Below the pieces are notes generated by a model. The model was given only the letters and a program-made list of their open reading frames with translations. It did not search any database and had not been told where the DNA came from. Below, piece by piece: positions 26,828 through 35,429 of a stretch of 46,640 nucleotides of DNA. Made by a program: the position numbers and the translations under genes. Origin of the DNA: Planctomycetaceae bacterium (lineage in GTDB: Bacteria > Planctomycetota > Planctomycetia > Planctomycetales > Planctomycetaceae); NCBI GenBank assembly GCA_028284485.1, contig JANQRQ010000274.1:1-46640 (forward strand). Reading direction: 5' to 3'. The first letter of the stretch is position 1, and every line of letters begins with the position of its first letter.

Positions 26828-28255
26828 TCACAACCCGTATTGCGACGTGCCATCTTTGCGCTTCTTATTCAAGCGGTTGTGGCAGTGCAGACCGTCCAGT
26901 ATGAGTTCAGCGACGCTCAGTTCGATCTGGGCCGCCTGCGAACCGGCAGCGGCTTCCGGTTCTAACTCGGAGGCAATCTTGGTGATTTGCTTGCGCATAT
27001 CGCGAATCTCGCCGAGGCTATCCAGCAAGTCTGCGGTGCCGGCGCTTTCTCCCAACGCAATGCGGTTGCCATTTTCAAAGTACTCGACAACGTTACGAAA
27101 TTGCTTGGGGCTGAGGTGCTGATCGAAAACGTTCTTCACGGCTTCACCCACAAGTCGCACGACAAGTTTGTCTTCCTCGCCTGCGTCTTCGGTCATGTTG
27201 AGCTCCATCTTGCCGCGCGAGCTGGCCGCCACGTATGCCAGGTCGCTAATGCGGGCGACAGCTGTCGATTCTCCTAACTGGACGGCACGGCGTTCCGCAT
27301 TAGAAATGAGGTTTTCGAGGTTGGCGATCGACATTCGCACGCTCACACCCGACGCTTGATTGACGTGCGGACTGGTGCGGGCCAATCGAGAGGTTTCCTC
27401 GACGATCTCCTTCATGAAGTGTGGAACATAGACCTGCATATCACCATCGCGTTCCGACCAGGCGTTATCGTCGGTAATCTGCACGCCGATCTCGCGCGTC
27501 AGCGGGTAATGAGTGCGCACAACCGAACCGATGCGGTCCTTCAGCGGCGTGACGATACGACCACGGTTGGTATAGTCTTCGGGATTCGCACTAAAGACCA
27601 TGCACAAATCAAGTCCCAGCCGAATCGCAAACCCGCGAATTTGCACGTCACGCTCTTCCAGCACATTGAACATCCCCACCTGAATTTTGGGGCTGAGGTC
27701 AGGAAGTTCGTTCATGCAAAAAATGCCGCGGTTGCTGCGCGGGATTAAGCCGAAGTGCATGACATCTTCGTTGGAAAGGTGTTTGCCCTCGGCATGCTTG
27801 ACCAAGTCGACTTCGCCAATCAAGTCGGCAATTGTGACATCGGGCGTGGCAAGTTTTTCGTGATAGCGTCGATCGCGGCCGATCCATTCAATCGGACAAT
27901 CGTCCCCTTTGATGGCGACAAGATCGCGTGCGAACTTGGAAATCGGTGCAAACGGGTCGTCATTGATTTCAGAGCCGGCGACAACCGGAATGGTGTCGTC
28001 CAAAAGATTCACCAGCATGCGAAGCATGCGAGTCTTGCCCTGGCCGCGCAGACCCAGAAACAACATGTCGTGCCGGGAAAGCACGGCATTTTCGACTTGA
28101 GGAATGACCGTTTTGTCATAGCCGACGATTCCGGGAAAGATATCCTCTCCCTTGCGAAGGCGACTCAAGAGATTGCGACGCATTTCGTCTTTGACGCCGA
28201 CGGGCTGGTAGCCGCTTTCGCGTAATTCACGCAGTGTACCGGGACGCTCAGACAT
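26828..28255 (-). CDS. AAA+ ATPase, MoxR/magnesium-chelatase-like
   Basis: The 475-residue cytoplasmic protein is an AAA+ ATPase of the chelatase/MoxR branch. A short N-terminal segment is followed by Walker A, GLRGQGKT at about residues 68-75. Walker B is in NRGIFCMNELPDLSPKIQVG, where the usual Asp-Glu pair appears as Asn-Glu; I know the same NELPDL form from this particular family. FSANPEDYTNRGRIVTPLKDRIGS carries sensor 1 and the Arg-finger region, and a helical lid follows. The tail from about residue 385 is acidic and helical. Such ATPases usually act as chaperones with a von Willebrand A-domain partner, but no such gene is in the window. It is divergent from the Ser/Thr kinase gene, and a good promoter lies upstream (28333-28360). 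Role unknown. Confidence 0.9.
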   Translation of the reverse strand: MSERPGTLRELRESGYQPVGVKDEMRRNLLSRLRKGEDIFPGIVGYDKTVIPQVENAVLSRHDMLFLGLRGQGKTRMLRMLVNLLDDTIPVVAGSEINDDPFAPISKFARDLVAIKGDDCPIEWIGRDRRYHEKLATPDVTIADLIGEVDLVKHAEGKHLSNEDVMHFGLIPRSNRGIFCMNELPDLSPKIQVGMFNVLEERDVQIRGFAIRLGLDLCMVFSANPEDYTNRGRIVTPLKDRIGSVVRTHYPLTREIGVQITDDNAWSERDGDMQVYVPHFMKEIVEETSRLARTSPHVNQASGVSVRMSIANLENLISNAERRAVQLGESTAVARISDLAYVAASSRGKMELNMTEDAGEEDKLVVRLVGEAVKNVFDQHLSPKQFRNVVEYFENGNRIALGESAGTADLLDSLGEIRDMRKQITKIASELEPEAAAGSQAAQIELSVAELILDGLHCHNRLNKKRKDGTSQYGL

Positions 28256-28332
28256 ACCAATTCTTCGATTTCTGTACGAATGTGATGGGGAATAGATCCA
28301 ACTGACGTGCGGTATTTGTCGTACTCGTTTCG

Positions 28333-28360
28333 ATTATAGGGTGCCCCCTCCCCGCGTCAA
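28333..28360 (-). promoter_or_regulatory. Sigma-70-type promoter for the AAA+ ATPase gene
   Basis: On the minus strand, TTGACG (28360-28355) and TATAAT (28338-28333) are separated by 16 bases. These are five of six and six of six matches to the consensus boxes. A start site near 28326 would leave a leader of about 70 bases before the ATG at 28255. Confidence 0.6.
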
Positions 28361-28543
28361 CGAGTCGATTTTCCCGACAAAAAGGGAGAACGAACCGGAT
28401 GAACTTTCGCAAAACGGAGGGCGAACTTTCCTGGCCGACATGACCAAACGTATGATACAGTGTGACAATATCGTAATGACGGCGAAGGTTCCGGGCTGAT
28501 CGACCGACGAACACGTCCAGGTTCTGCCGCCGACACCTACGGA

Positions 28544-30268
28544 ATGAATCAGGTAAATATGTCGGAAAGCCCGCCTGCGAGCGATTCGCAGATCGAACAA
28601 GACCCCACCCCGCCCCCAAAGGCTGGGGAGCGCGCCGCGCAGGACCAATCCGACGGCTCACTCAACGATTCCATTTTGGACGAATCGACGACGCCATCTG
28701 CGGCCGAGTCGGGCAGCGGAACGACCAATTCGACGCTGGCCGATGAACTGCCCGGCAAGCTGTTGGGAGAATTCCATCTGCTACGGCAATTGGGCAGCGG
28801 TGGAATGGCCGAGGTTTATTTAGCCGAACAGGTTTCATTGAATCGACACGTCGCCGTCAAGGTGCTCCATCCCGAGTTTGTTTCGGACGGCACTTACCTC
28901 AAGCGATTCAAACAAGAAGCCAAAGCAGCCGGCGGATTGAACCATGCCAATATTGTGCAGGTTTACGTGATCGGCGAATCAAACGACATGCACTACATCG
29001 CGCAGGAGTACGTGCAGGGGCGAAACCTGCGCGAATTCTTAGCGAAGAAAGGCCCGCCGAGCGTCACGATGGCTTTGCATATCATGAAGCAAGTGGCATC
29101 GGCGCTCGAGGCCGCGGGCGAAGCGGGAATCGTTCACCGCGACATCAAGCCGGAAAACATCATGATCACCCGCAAGGGGGACGTGAAAGTGGCCGACTTC
29201 GGTTTGGCACAACTCACGCGCGAGCATGAAGGGGAACGCGTCGGGCTGACACAGGTCGGCATCACGATGGGGACTCCTTTATATATGAGTCCCGAACAGG
29301 TCAACGGCAGCAAAGTCGATCGCCGTAGCGACATTTATTCATTTGGGGTGACTTGTTACCACATGCTGGCGGGACGCCCTCCGTTTCGTGGGGAAACGGC
29401 GCTTGCCATTGCCGTCAAGCACCTCAAGGAAGAGGCCGAGTCGTTGCAACAGCGACGACCCGATTTGCCAAGGCGGCTTTGCGAAGCCATTCAAAAGATG
29501 ATGGCCAAGGAGCCGGCCGATCGCTATCAGGATGCCGCTGCGGTTCTGGACGATTTGAAAAAGATCGAAAAGTCACTCAAGAATCAACCGTCTGATTTGA
29601 TCGGTCTCGATTGGGAAGAATTCGATTCCGAGCCGCATTCGATGACGGCCTGGTCGCAATTCAAGCGGTTCTTCAGTTGGCAGGAAAACAGTCAGGTACT
29701 GGCGTTTATCGGAATTTGTCTTTTGGTCGCCGGCGTTTCCGCGGGCATCGGCTGGTATATGCGACCGACGAATCCGTTCGATGTTCCCCCCTCCCAAGCG
29801 ACTCGCGTACCACGACAAGAGACAGTCGCGGCCCAAGTCTTTTACGCCCAGACTGCCAACACCGTCGCGGCTTGGAAAGCGGTCAAGGAGTATTGGCCGA
29901 ATGAGCGGACCGACGTTCGGTTGGCGGACGTCAGGCTGGCCTGGCTCTATTTGACTCGTCACGAGCTTGCCGAAGCTGAAGCGCTTTACGACCAGTTCAT
30001 CGTATCCGAAACCGATGACGAACTACGCGCCATCGGATTAGCCGGAAAGTCAATTATCGCCACGATCGAAGACGAGTTCGAGCTATCACAAACATACATC
30101 GCCGATTTGCGATCGGAAGGGCTTGAGGACGAACTTCAGTCTGAGATGCAACGGCAACTCGCGACCGCCGAGGAGGTCAATAAGCAAGAACTGGGAATCG
30201 ACACAGGGTTGGATGATTTGTTGCAGAGTCCGCAAAACAGCGATGTCGATGAATCGCAGGTCGATTAA
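28544..30268 (+). CDS. Transmembrane Ser/Thr protein kinase, PknB-like
   Basis: The 574-residue protein has an acidic, Ser/Thr/Pro-rich N-terminus of about 75 residues and then a Hanks-type kinase domain. The glycine loop is GSGGMAEV (84-91), the ATP lysine Lys106 in VAVKVL, the catalytic loop HRDIKPEN (198-205), the metal-binding DFG (218-220), then GTPLYMSPEQV and DIYSFGVTCYHML. The kinase ends near residue 345. A membrane helix at about 385-407 (VLAFIGICLLVAGVSAGIGWYM) places the last 165 residues outside the cytoplasm. That tail is helical with TPR-like features (KEYWPNERTDVRLADVRLAWLYL, ELAEAEALYDQF). The kinase should phosphorylate cytoplasmic targets in response to a periplasmic or cell-wall signal. 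The divergent AAA+ ATPase gene is a candidate partner by position only. Confidence 0.95.
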   Translation: MNQVNMSESPPASDSQIEQDPTPPPKAGERAAQDQSDGSLNDSILDESTTPSAAESGSGTTNSTLADELPGKLLGEFHLLRQLGSGGMAEVYLAEQVSLNRHVAVKVLHPEFVSDGTYLKRFKQEAKAAGGLNHANIVQVYVIGESNDMHYIAQEYVQGRNLREFLAKKGPPSVTMALHIMKQVASALEAAGEAGIVHRDIKPENIMITRKGDVKVADFGLAQLTREHEGERVGLTQVGITMGTPLYMSPEQVNGSKVDRRSDIYSFGVTCYHMLAGRPPFRGETALAIAVKHLKEEAESLQQRRPDLPRRLCEAIQKMMAKEPADRYQDAAAVLDDLKKIEKSLKNQPSDLIGLDWEEFDSEPHSMTAWSQFKRFFSWQENSQVLAFIGICLLVAGVSAGIGWYMRPTNPFDVPPSQATRVPRQETVAAQVFYAQTANTVAAWKAVKEYWPNERTDVRLADVRLAWLYLTRHELAEAEALYDQFIVSETDDELRAIGLAGKSIIATIEDEFELSQTYIADLRSEGLEDELQSEMQRQLATAEEVNKQELGIDTGLDDLLQSPQNSDVDESQVD

Positions 30269-30293
30269 TTCTTGCACGCGAATTATCGAACGG

Positions 30294-31205
30294 TTAACCG
30301 CTTAGCGCCTGATGCAGTTTTTCCAATAGGCGATCGACTTCCAATCGCGTTTCTTCATCGAGTTCCCAGGCGTATGGTTTCCGGCGCCGCGACGTGGTGA
30401 ACAGTCCCCGCTCGGATAGCACGTATTTTTCGATCGCCAAAAAGCCGTCCAGTCCCGCCTGCAGTTGCAGCGCCACCAGCGCGCAAATCGGAAAGTAAAT
30501 GCGGTAAGCCGTCTCGTCGTCGCCGCGCCCCAGCGCGTTCCATAATGCGACGATTCCCGGCAAGAATTCCATGCCCGGCATCGTGCCGGCAATGCCCCGA
30601 CGATAGCTGTCGATTAAGGAGATACCCCCCGATCCTTCGAAGATGCGGGCCGTTCCTTGGGTGGCATCGCGCAGGGCGGAAAGGTTCGGTCCGATCGGAG
30701 CGGCTTCCGGCTTGAACAGAATCTTTTCCGGCCCGAATTGCTGCAAAAGTTCTCGACACACGGAAAGCGGAATCTCTTGCCCGACGTAGGAGGAGGCATC
30801 TTGCACAATGACCGGGATATCGACGGCGTCGGCCAGCGCCGAGAAATACTCCAGTAATTGATCGGCGGGAATCGCGGTGGAAATCGGCGGAATCGCCATG
30901 ACCGCGTGGCAGCCGACTTCTGCCGCTTGCTTAGCGTAAACGACCGCTTGTTTGGTGCTTTCCGCACCGACCCCGGCAACCACAACGCCGCGGTCGTCGT
31001 TGAATTCGGCCAATCGTCGGGTCAGTTCGATTCGCTCGTTGGACGTTAGCCTTAATAGTTCAGAAACCATTCCGGTGCAGTAGCCGTGCGCTCCCTGTTC
31101 GAACGCCCAGTCGATTTGACGTTGCAGACTGACGATGTCGATGGTGTCGTCCACCAGAAATGGCGTGTGCACGATCGGCAACACCCCGGCGATCGGTCGC
31201 GGCAT
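30294..31205 (-). CDS. DHDPS/KDG-aldolase family class I lyase
   Basis: This 303-residue TIM-barrel protein belongs to the dihydrodipicolinate synthase/N-acetylneuraminate lyase family, which makes or breaks C-C bonds with pyruvate through a Schiff base. The N-terminus GVLPIVHTPFLVDDTID is typical. The Schiff-base lysine is Lys165 in ILFKPEAAP, and Tyr140 in DASSYVG sits where the family's catalytic tyrosine is expected. GYCTGMVSELLRL replaces the GTTGE motif of true DapA enzymes, which argues against lysine biosynthesis. It is the last gene of a four-gene operon and starts three bases after the stop of the DgoD-like dehydratase. I therefore infer that it splits the 2-keto-3-deoxy acid made by that dehydratase into pyruvate and an aldehyde. 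Confidence 0.88.
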   Translation of the reverse strand: MPRPIAGVLPIVHTPFLVDDTIDIVSLQRQIDWAFEQGAHGYCTGMVSELLRLTSNERIELTRRLAEFNDDRGVVVAGVGAESTKQAVVYAKQAAEVGCHAVMAIPPISTAIPADQLLEYFSALADAVDIPVIVQDASSYVGQEIPLSVCRELLQQFGPEKILFKPEAAPIGPNLSALRDATQGTARIFEGSGGISLIDSYRRGIAGTMPGMEFLPGIVALWNALGRGDDETAYRIYFPICALVALQLQAGLDGFLAIEKYVLSERGLFTTSRRRKPYAWELDEETRLEVDRLLEKLHQALSG

Positions 31206-31208
31206 TTT

Positions 31209-32387
31209 TTACCAGTCCCCTATGCTCCCATCGCGGTAGAAGACCCGCTGAGGCAGTTCTTGCTCAAATGGATGTTGTTTCACAGCTTCTTCGTTGATTT
31301 CGACTCCGAGCCCCGGCTTGGTGTTTGGCTGGGCCAAACGCCCCTCTGATTCAATCGTGTAGCCTTCTTCGACGACGTCGTCGCGCCAGGGAACATCGGC
31401 ATGCACGGTTTCGCAAATAATGTAACCCGGCTGAGAAAACCCAAACTCGAGCGATGCCGCCGTACTGACCGGCCCCTGCGGATTGTGAGGCGCCAGCGCA
31501 ATGTTGTGCGCGTCGGCAAGTGCCGCGATGCGTCGCGCACCGGTCAATCCTCCACAATGCGTGATATCGCATTGGCAGATCTCGCAGCCACGACGAGCAA
31601 ACAAATCGCGAAACGCGGCCAAATTCGTGATGCGTTCGCCGGTTGCAACGGGGGTGGTCGTGGCTGCATTGATTGCTGCAAGGCCGTCCAGGTTTTCGGG
31701 CCAGCACGGTTCTTCGAAGAAATACAGCCCGTAGGGATCGAGGGCCTTTCCAAACTTAAGACCCATCGCCGGCGAGGGACGCGCATGACAGTCGACCATC
31801 AGATCGATTTCGTCGCCGACCGCATCCCGCATGGCGGCCACCGCTGCCTCAGCACGACGGATCGGCACCAGGCCTTCGATGGGCATTGTGGGTGGAACGG
31901 CCAACGTCTTCATGGCGGTAAACCCTTCGCCAACCGCTTGCGTTGCCAGCTCGGCGAAACGCTTGGCGTCGTCCTCGGCAATTTCGTAGAAATCTTCCAT
32001 CTTGCCACCACCGAGATGGCAATAGGTGCGAATCCAATCGCGCACGCTACCTCCGAACAATTGCGAGCAAGGCTGGCCGGCGATCTTTCCGGCGATATCC
32101 CATAGGGCGATATCAATCCCCGAGATCGCGGTCGAGCGAACAATACCATGCCCGTGCCAGAAATGTTGGCGGTACATCATCTGCCACAGGTGTTCGATCC
32201 GACGTGGATCTTCGCCGACAATGAGTTCCGCCACATCCTCGATGGCCCCGACGACGGCGCGCGTATGCCACTCCAAGGTCGCTTCGCCCCATCCGTAAAG
32301 GCCCGGCTGATCCGTCACCACCTTAACGAACACCCAGTTCCGCATGCGGGCGTGACAAACGAGTGTCTCGATTTTCTGTATCTTCAT
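31209..32387 (-). CDS. Enolase-superfamily sugar-acid dehydratase, DgoD-like
   Basis: The 392-residue enzyme aligns by eye along its whole length with D-galactonate dehydratase (DgoD). It starts [10 protein letters not shown], has [18 protein letters not shown] and [16 protein letters not shown] segments, and ends RDGSIGDW. Metal ligands fit Asp199, Glu225 and Glu251 (MVDCH, FFEEP, TGER), with acid/base His201 and His301 (APHNPQGP). The DCH motif takes the place of DFH in E. coli DgoD. The reaction would be dehydration of an aldonic acid to a 2-keto-3-deoxy acid. The exact sugar is not determined, because this family includes arabinonate, gluconate and galactonate enzymes. The gene sits 93 bases after the ceramidase-like gene and three bases before the lyase gene on the same strand, consistent with a catabolic operon. 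Confidence 0.92.
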   Translation of the reverse strand: MKIQKIETLVCHARMRNWVFVKVVTDQPGLYGWGEATLEWHTRAVVGAIEDVAELIVGEDPRRIEHLWQMMYRQHFWHGHGIVRSTAISGIDIALWDIAGKIAGQPCSQLFGGSVRDWIRTYCHLGGGKMEDFYEIAEDDAKRFAELATQAVGEGFTAMKTLAVPPTMPIEGLVPIRRAEAAVAAMRDAVGDEIDLMVDCHARPSPAMGLKFGKALDPYGLYFFEEPCWPENLDGLAAINAATTTPVATGERITNLAAFRDLFARRGCEICQCDITHCGGLTGARRIAALADAHNIALAPHNPQGPVSTAASLEFGFSQPGYIICETVHADVPWRDDVVEEGYTIESEGRLAQPNTKPGLGVEINEEAVKQHPFEQELPQRVFYRDGSIGDW

Positions 32388-32480
32388 GAGTTTAGAATTT
32401 GACAGGTTTCGGTTGGTGCCGCTGTTTGGCTTCGTTTGAATCCGTATGGGTCGACTTCTTGGAAGATTTGCGCATTAGCA

Positions 32481-33938
32481 TCACGATGCAGGAAACATCT
32501 CTTCAATCTTAGCGGCGACCGCCGTCGTTAATGTCTCCAAACTTCCTTGGGCCAGGATGGAAGCATCTTCTTGATAGAGACCTTTGCCGTACGACTGCTC
32601 GTCAGGGAGATACCAAACCTCCGAGCCGTTGGCGAGCGTGCCGACAATGATCGCAATGTGAGGAAACTGCGCCCGCAAATCTCGTTGCAACGAATTGTAA
32701 TGTTCGCCATTCAAAATCACCCACACCGCATCACCGATGCGCCATAATCGTGCCTCGTAGGGAAATGCGTCTCCTTCGGGGAGGAATTCGACACGTGTCA
32801 ATCGGCGTGTACGGCGTTCAATCATGGCACGGGCGTCTCGGGCGGCGACGTCGTCCCCCGCCTGTTTGGCAGACTCTTCTTTTTGCTGCCATTCATTTCG
32901 CTCGCGCGTTAATTGTTCGCGGTCAGGGAGATCGGCACGATATTTGAGCGAAGCATGAGCAACCGCGGTTTCGAAAATCGACAGTTCCCGTTGCCGCTGT
33001 TCCGAAATCATGCCCCAATCCCAAGTGCCGATCGTCGCTCCGGAAACAACCGGTCCTTGATACTGAAAGCGAGTATTCGCCGGTGCCAGCGATTCCAGCG
33101 CGGATAAGACCGCGTAGCCAAGCCGTCGCCCGTTTTTGTCCGCGACCTCGACGTCGCCAACAAATCCTTCACGCGGACCGATGTCGCCCGACGCACCTTG
33201 CACGAATAAACAAGGAGCTTCGGTAGCTGTCTCGACGACTTCCCGCATGGCCCCAACGTAATCAGGACTGATCAGCGTGTTATCCCAAGCCAACGTTGTC
33301 GGATGACAGGCGTAATTGACAATCGTGCCGAGCACCTGACCGGTGTCGTCGGAGATGCGTCCCACTAGCACGGTTTGATCGGCCACACCGCCGGGGTTAA
33401 ACCCGCAGACCGCGTGGCCATTTTCTTCGTCGAAATAGTCACGATTCGTCGCAAGGTCGGATTGTCCCTTTCCGTAAACGATGGACCCTGGCACGAGTGC
33501 TGCCTTGGCTTCATTGACCAAGTTGGCGACAGTTCGCGACAAACGGTCCAGGTATTCCGGTATGAGGTCGCCGCCCGGCAGTTCCTGGCGTTCCAGCCCC
33601 ATCAAACCAGCAGCATGAGTATGCGAGAAAAAGACTGCGATACGATCGCGGTCGATGTTTGCCTGTGTTCCGACGTGGTTGAGAAGTGCCTCCATCTCTC
33701 GAATCCAGAACAGACAATGGTCGATCGCAATGGAAACGACTGGACTTGCGGATGAATCGTCTTCTGCCGTTGGTTCACAATACAAAACTGTGGCAGTCAG
33801 CGGCCGATGGATACCCGTCGATTGATCGTGTGTCGCCGCACCCCACATCCGGTGATAAATTCCGACCGGCGGCGTAATGTCGCCTCTCGCGATCCCGACC
33901 CAGCAGCGACTTTGAGGAAACTCGACATGCGACGTCAT
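32481..33938 (-). CDS. Neutral/alkaline ceramidase-like hydrolase (N-terminal domain type)
   Basis: The 485-residue protein matches the neutral/alkaline non-lysosomal ceramidase N-terminal domain. WVGIARGDITPPVG is the usual start; SHTH at 105-108 and NYACHPTTL near 208-216 supply likely zinc-binding histidines; and GASGDIGP at 248-255 corresponds to the active-site loop. In true ceramidases that loop reads GDVSPN with the Ser as nucleophile; here the position is Gly, so classical ceramide amidase activity is doubtful. There is no signal peptide, so the protein is probably cytoplasmic, unlike secreted ceramidases. The C-terminal half contains a long helical insertion (RERNEWQQKEESAKQAG). It starts three bases after the MFS gene stop. 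Within this operon it may hydrolyse an amide or ester conjugate of the imported sugar acid, which is inference. Confidence 0.85.
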   Translation of the reverse strand: MTSHVEFPQSRCWVGIARGDITPPVGIYHRMWGAATHDQSTGIHRPLTATVLYCEPTAEDDSSASPVVSIAIDHCLFWIREMEALLNHVGTQANIDRDRIAVFFSHTHAAGLMGLERQELPGGDLIPEYLDRLSRTVANLVNEAKAALVPGSIVYGKGQSDLATNRDYFDEENGHAVCGFNPGGVADQTVLVGRISDDTGQVLGTIVNYACHPTTLAWDNTLISPDYVGAMREVVETATEAPCLFVQGASGDIGPREGFVGDVEVADKNGRRLGYAVLSALESLAPANTRFQYQGPVVSGATIGTWDWGMISEQRQRELSIFETAVAHASLKYRADLPDREQLTRERNEWQQKEESAKQAGDDVAARDARAMIERRTRRLTRVEFLPEGDAFPYEARLWRIGDAVWVILNGEHYNSLQRDLRAQFPHIAIIVGTLANGSEVWYLPDEQSYGKGLYQEDASILAQGSLETLTTAVAAKIEEMFPAS

Positions 33939-33941
33939 GCG

Positions 33942-35312
33942 TTATGCGTCCCTTTCTCCACCGATCAATGCCTGTTCGACCACGTTCCGATCGACGCGAA
34001 GCAACATCCAACATCCGGCAGCTGCGACGTACATGCCTGCAAACAATACCAAAACCGCATTCCAACTGTTGCCGCCAAAGATTTCCAGTAGCACTTCGTT
34101 GTTGTCAACGAGTCTTCGCACAACTGGCACTATCATTGGTAACAACCCCGCACCGAAATTCCCAACCATGTTCATCGTGGCGAAGACGGACGCCACATGT
34201 CGTCCCCCTAAATCAATGGTCGAAGCATAGGCACACGGTCCGGCGAAACCGGCAAAGTACGCCCCCGCACTAATGATGATCACCGCCAGCAAAGCGTTCG
34301 ACACGAAGTATGCCGAAAAAACGAGGGCGGCACAAATTGTCAGCGCCATGATGGCAATACCCTTGCGGGCCAAGGCTAGACTTCCCGTCCGCCGAAAAAC
34401 GAAGTCGGAAAGTCCACCGCCCGAAATTGCCGCGAAGACGATCGCAATTAAAGGGATCGCGGTTAGCCAGCCTGACTCGCCAGTCGTGACACCTCGTGTT
34501 TCCTGAAGATATGTGGCAAACCAACTGGCAAAAAATGCGTAGCCGGCGGCACGAAAGAATTGCTGGCTGCTAATCATCCACATGGCAGGACTGGTCAGCA
34601 GTTCGATCCACGGAATTGTGGGCGTTGTCTTGGTCCTTGCCGACTGATCGGACTCGGGCCGAATCTCGTCGAGTTCCGCTTGGCTGACCTGGGAATGTTC
34701 GACCGGATCGTCTCGAAACCACCAAGCGAAACCGAATGCCCATACGATACTTGGTATGGAATAAGCGGCAAAGATCCACCGCCAGTCCCAAATCTCCAGT
34801 AAGGTTCCCGTCAACGCCACTCCGATTGCTCCTCCAATCGACATCGAAGCGGCGAGAACACCACTTGCCATCGCACGTTCGGTCGGCGGGTGCCAATGAG
34901 AAATCGTGTTTGTCGAGCAGGGAAACAACCCCGCTTGGGCAACCCCCATCGTACTGCGAGCCAGCAGCAAGGAGAGTTTTCCGTGAGCAATGCTGAACCA
35001 ACCGGTCGCCAGAGACCAAGCAACGGCCAGCAATGGAATGCCCACTCGTGAACCGTACCGTGCTCCGAGCCAACCGGTTGGAATCTGAGCCAGCGCATAG
35101 GTCCAAAAGAATGCGCCAAGCACAAATCCCATTTCGTCCTCGGTCAACCCCAGGTCGGTGCGCACCGTTTTTTCGGCAACGACAATACTGTTGCGGCACA
35201 AATAGGCAAAGACGGCAAAGCCCGCCAACCAGCCAGAAACGACGTAGCGTGTGCGAATCGGCAGCGGATTCTCGAAACGAGGTTCTTCGTCGGTCGCGTT
35301 CGCCGCTGTCAT
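33942..35312 (-). CDS. MFS transporter, anion:cation symporter family (galactonate/hexuronate type)
   Basis: This is a 456-residue inner-membrane transporter with about 12 predicted helices. The ACS-family signatures are RNSIVVAEKTVRTDLGLTEDEMG near the first helices, QIPTGWLGARYGSRVGIPLL in the loop between helices 2 and 3, and WDWRWIFAAYSIPSIVW after helix 6, all as in DgoT/ExuT-type galactonate and hexuronate symporters. The central loop (WFRDDPVEHSQVSQAELDEI) is cytoplasmic. It is the first gene of the operon that continues with the ceramidase-like, DgoD-like and DHDPS-family genes, so it should import the substrate of that pathway. The start at 35312 follows GAGGA at a short spacing. The family is well supported; the substrate is inferred from neighbours. 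Confidence 0.92.
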   Translation of the reverse strand: MTAANATDEEPRFENPLPIRTRYVVSGWLAGFAVFAYLCRNSIVVAEKTVRTDLGLTEDEMGFVLGAFFWTYALAQIPTGWLGARYGSRVGIPLLAVAWSLATGWFSIAHGKLSLLLARSTMGVAQAGLFPCSTNTISHWHPPTERAMASGVLAASMSIGGAIGVALTGTLLEIWDWRWIFAAYSIPSIVWAFGFAWWFRDDPVEHSQVSQAELDEIRPESDQSARTKTTPTIPWIELLTSPAMWMISSQQFFRAAGYAFFASWFATYLQETRGVTTGESGWLTAIPLIAIVFAAISGGGLSDFVFRRTGSLALARKGIAIMALTICAALVFSAYFVSNALLAVIIISAGAYFAGFAGPCAYASTIDLGGRHVASVFATMNMVGNFGAGLLPMIVPVVRRLVDNNEVLLEIFGGNSWNAVLVLFAGMYVAAAGCWMLLRVDRNVVEQALIGGERDA

Positions 35313-35429
35313 TCGGTCCTCGTTGATGCGCGCAAGCGGTCACTACTTACCGTTCCCAGCTTCGACACATCGTGTCAAATCGAAGCGCGGAACGCAAAAC
35401 GCAATTCGCCATCGTCACAAAAGAATGGC

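Noticed and set aside
28451..28456. TATGAT as a -10 box for the kinase gene
   Set aside because: The best -35 candidate, TTTCCT at 28427-28432, is too poor to support a call.
31401..32105. A 234-codon open frame opposite the DgoD-like gene
   Set aside because: It is an antisense shadow of a well-supported enzyme gene.
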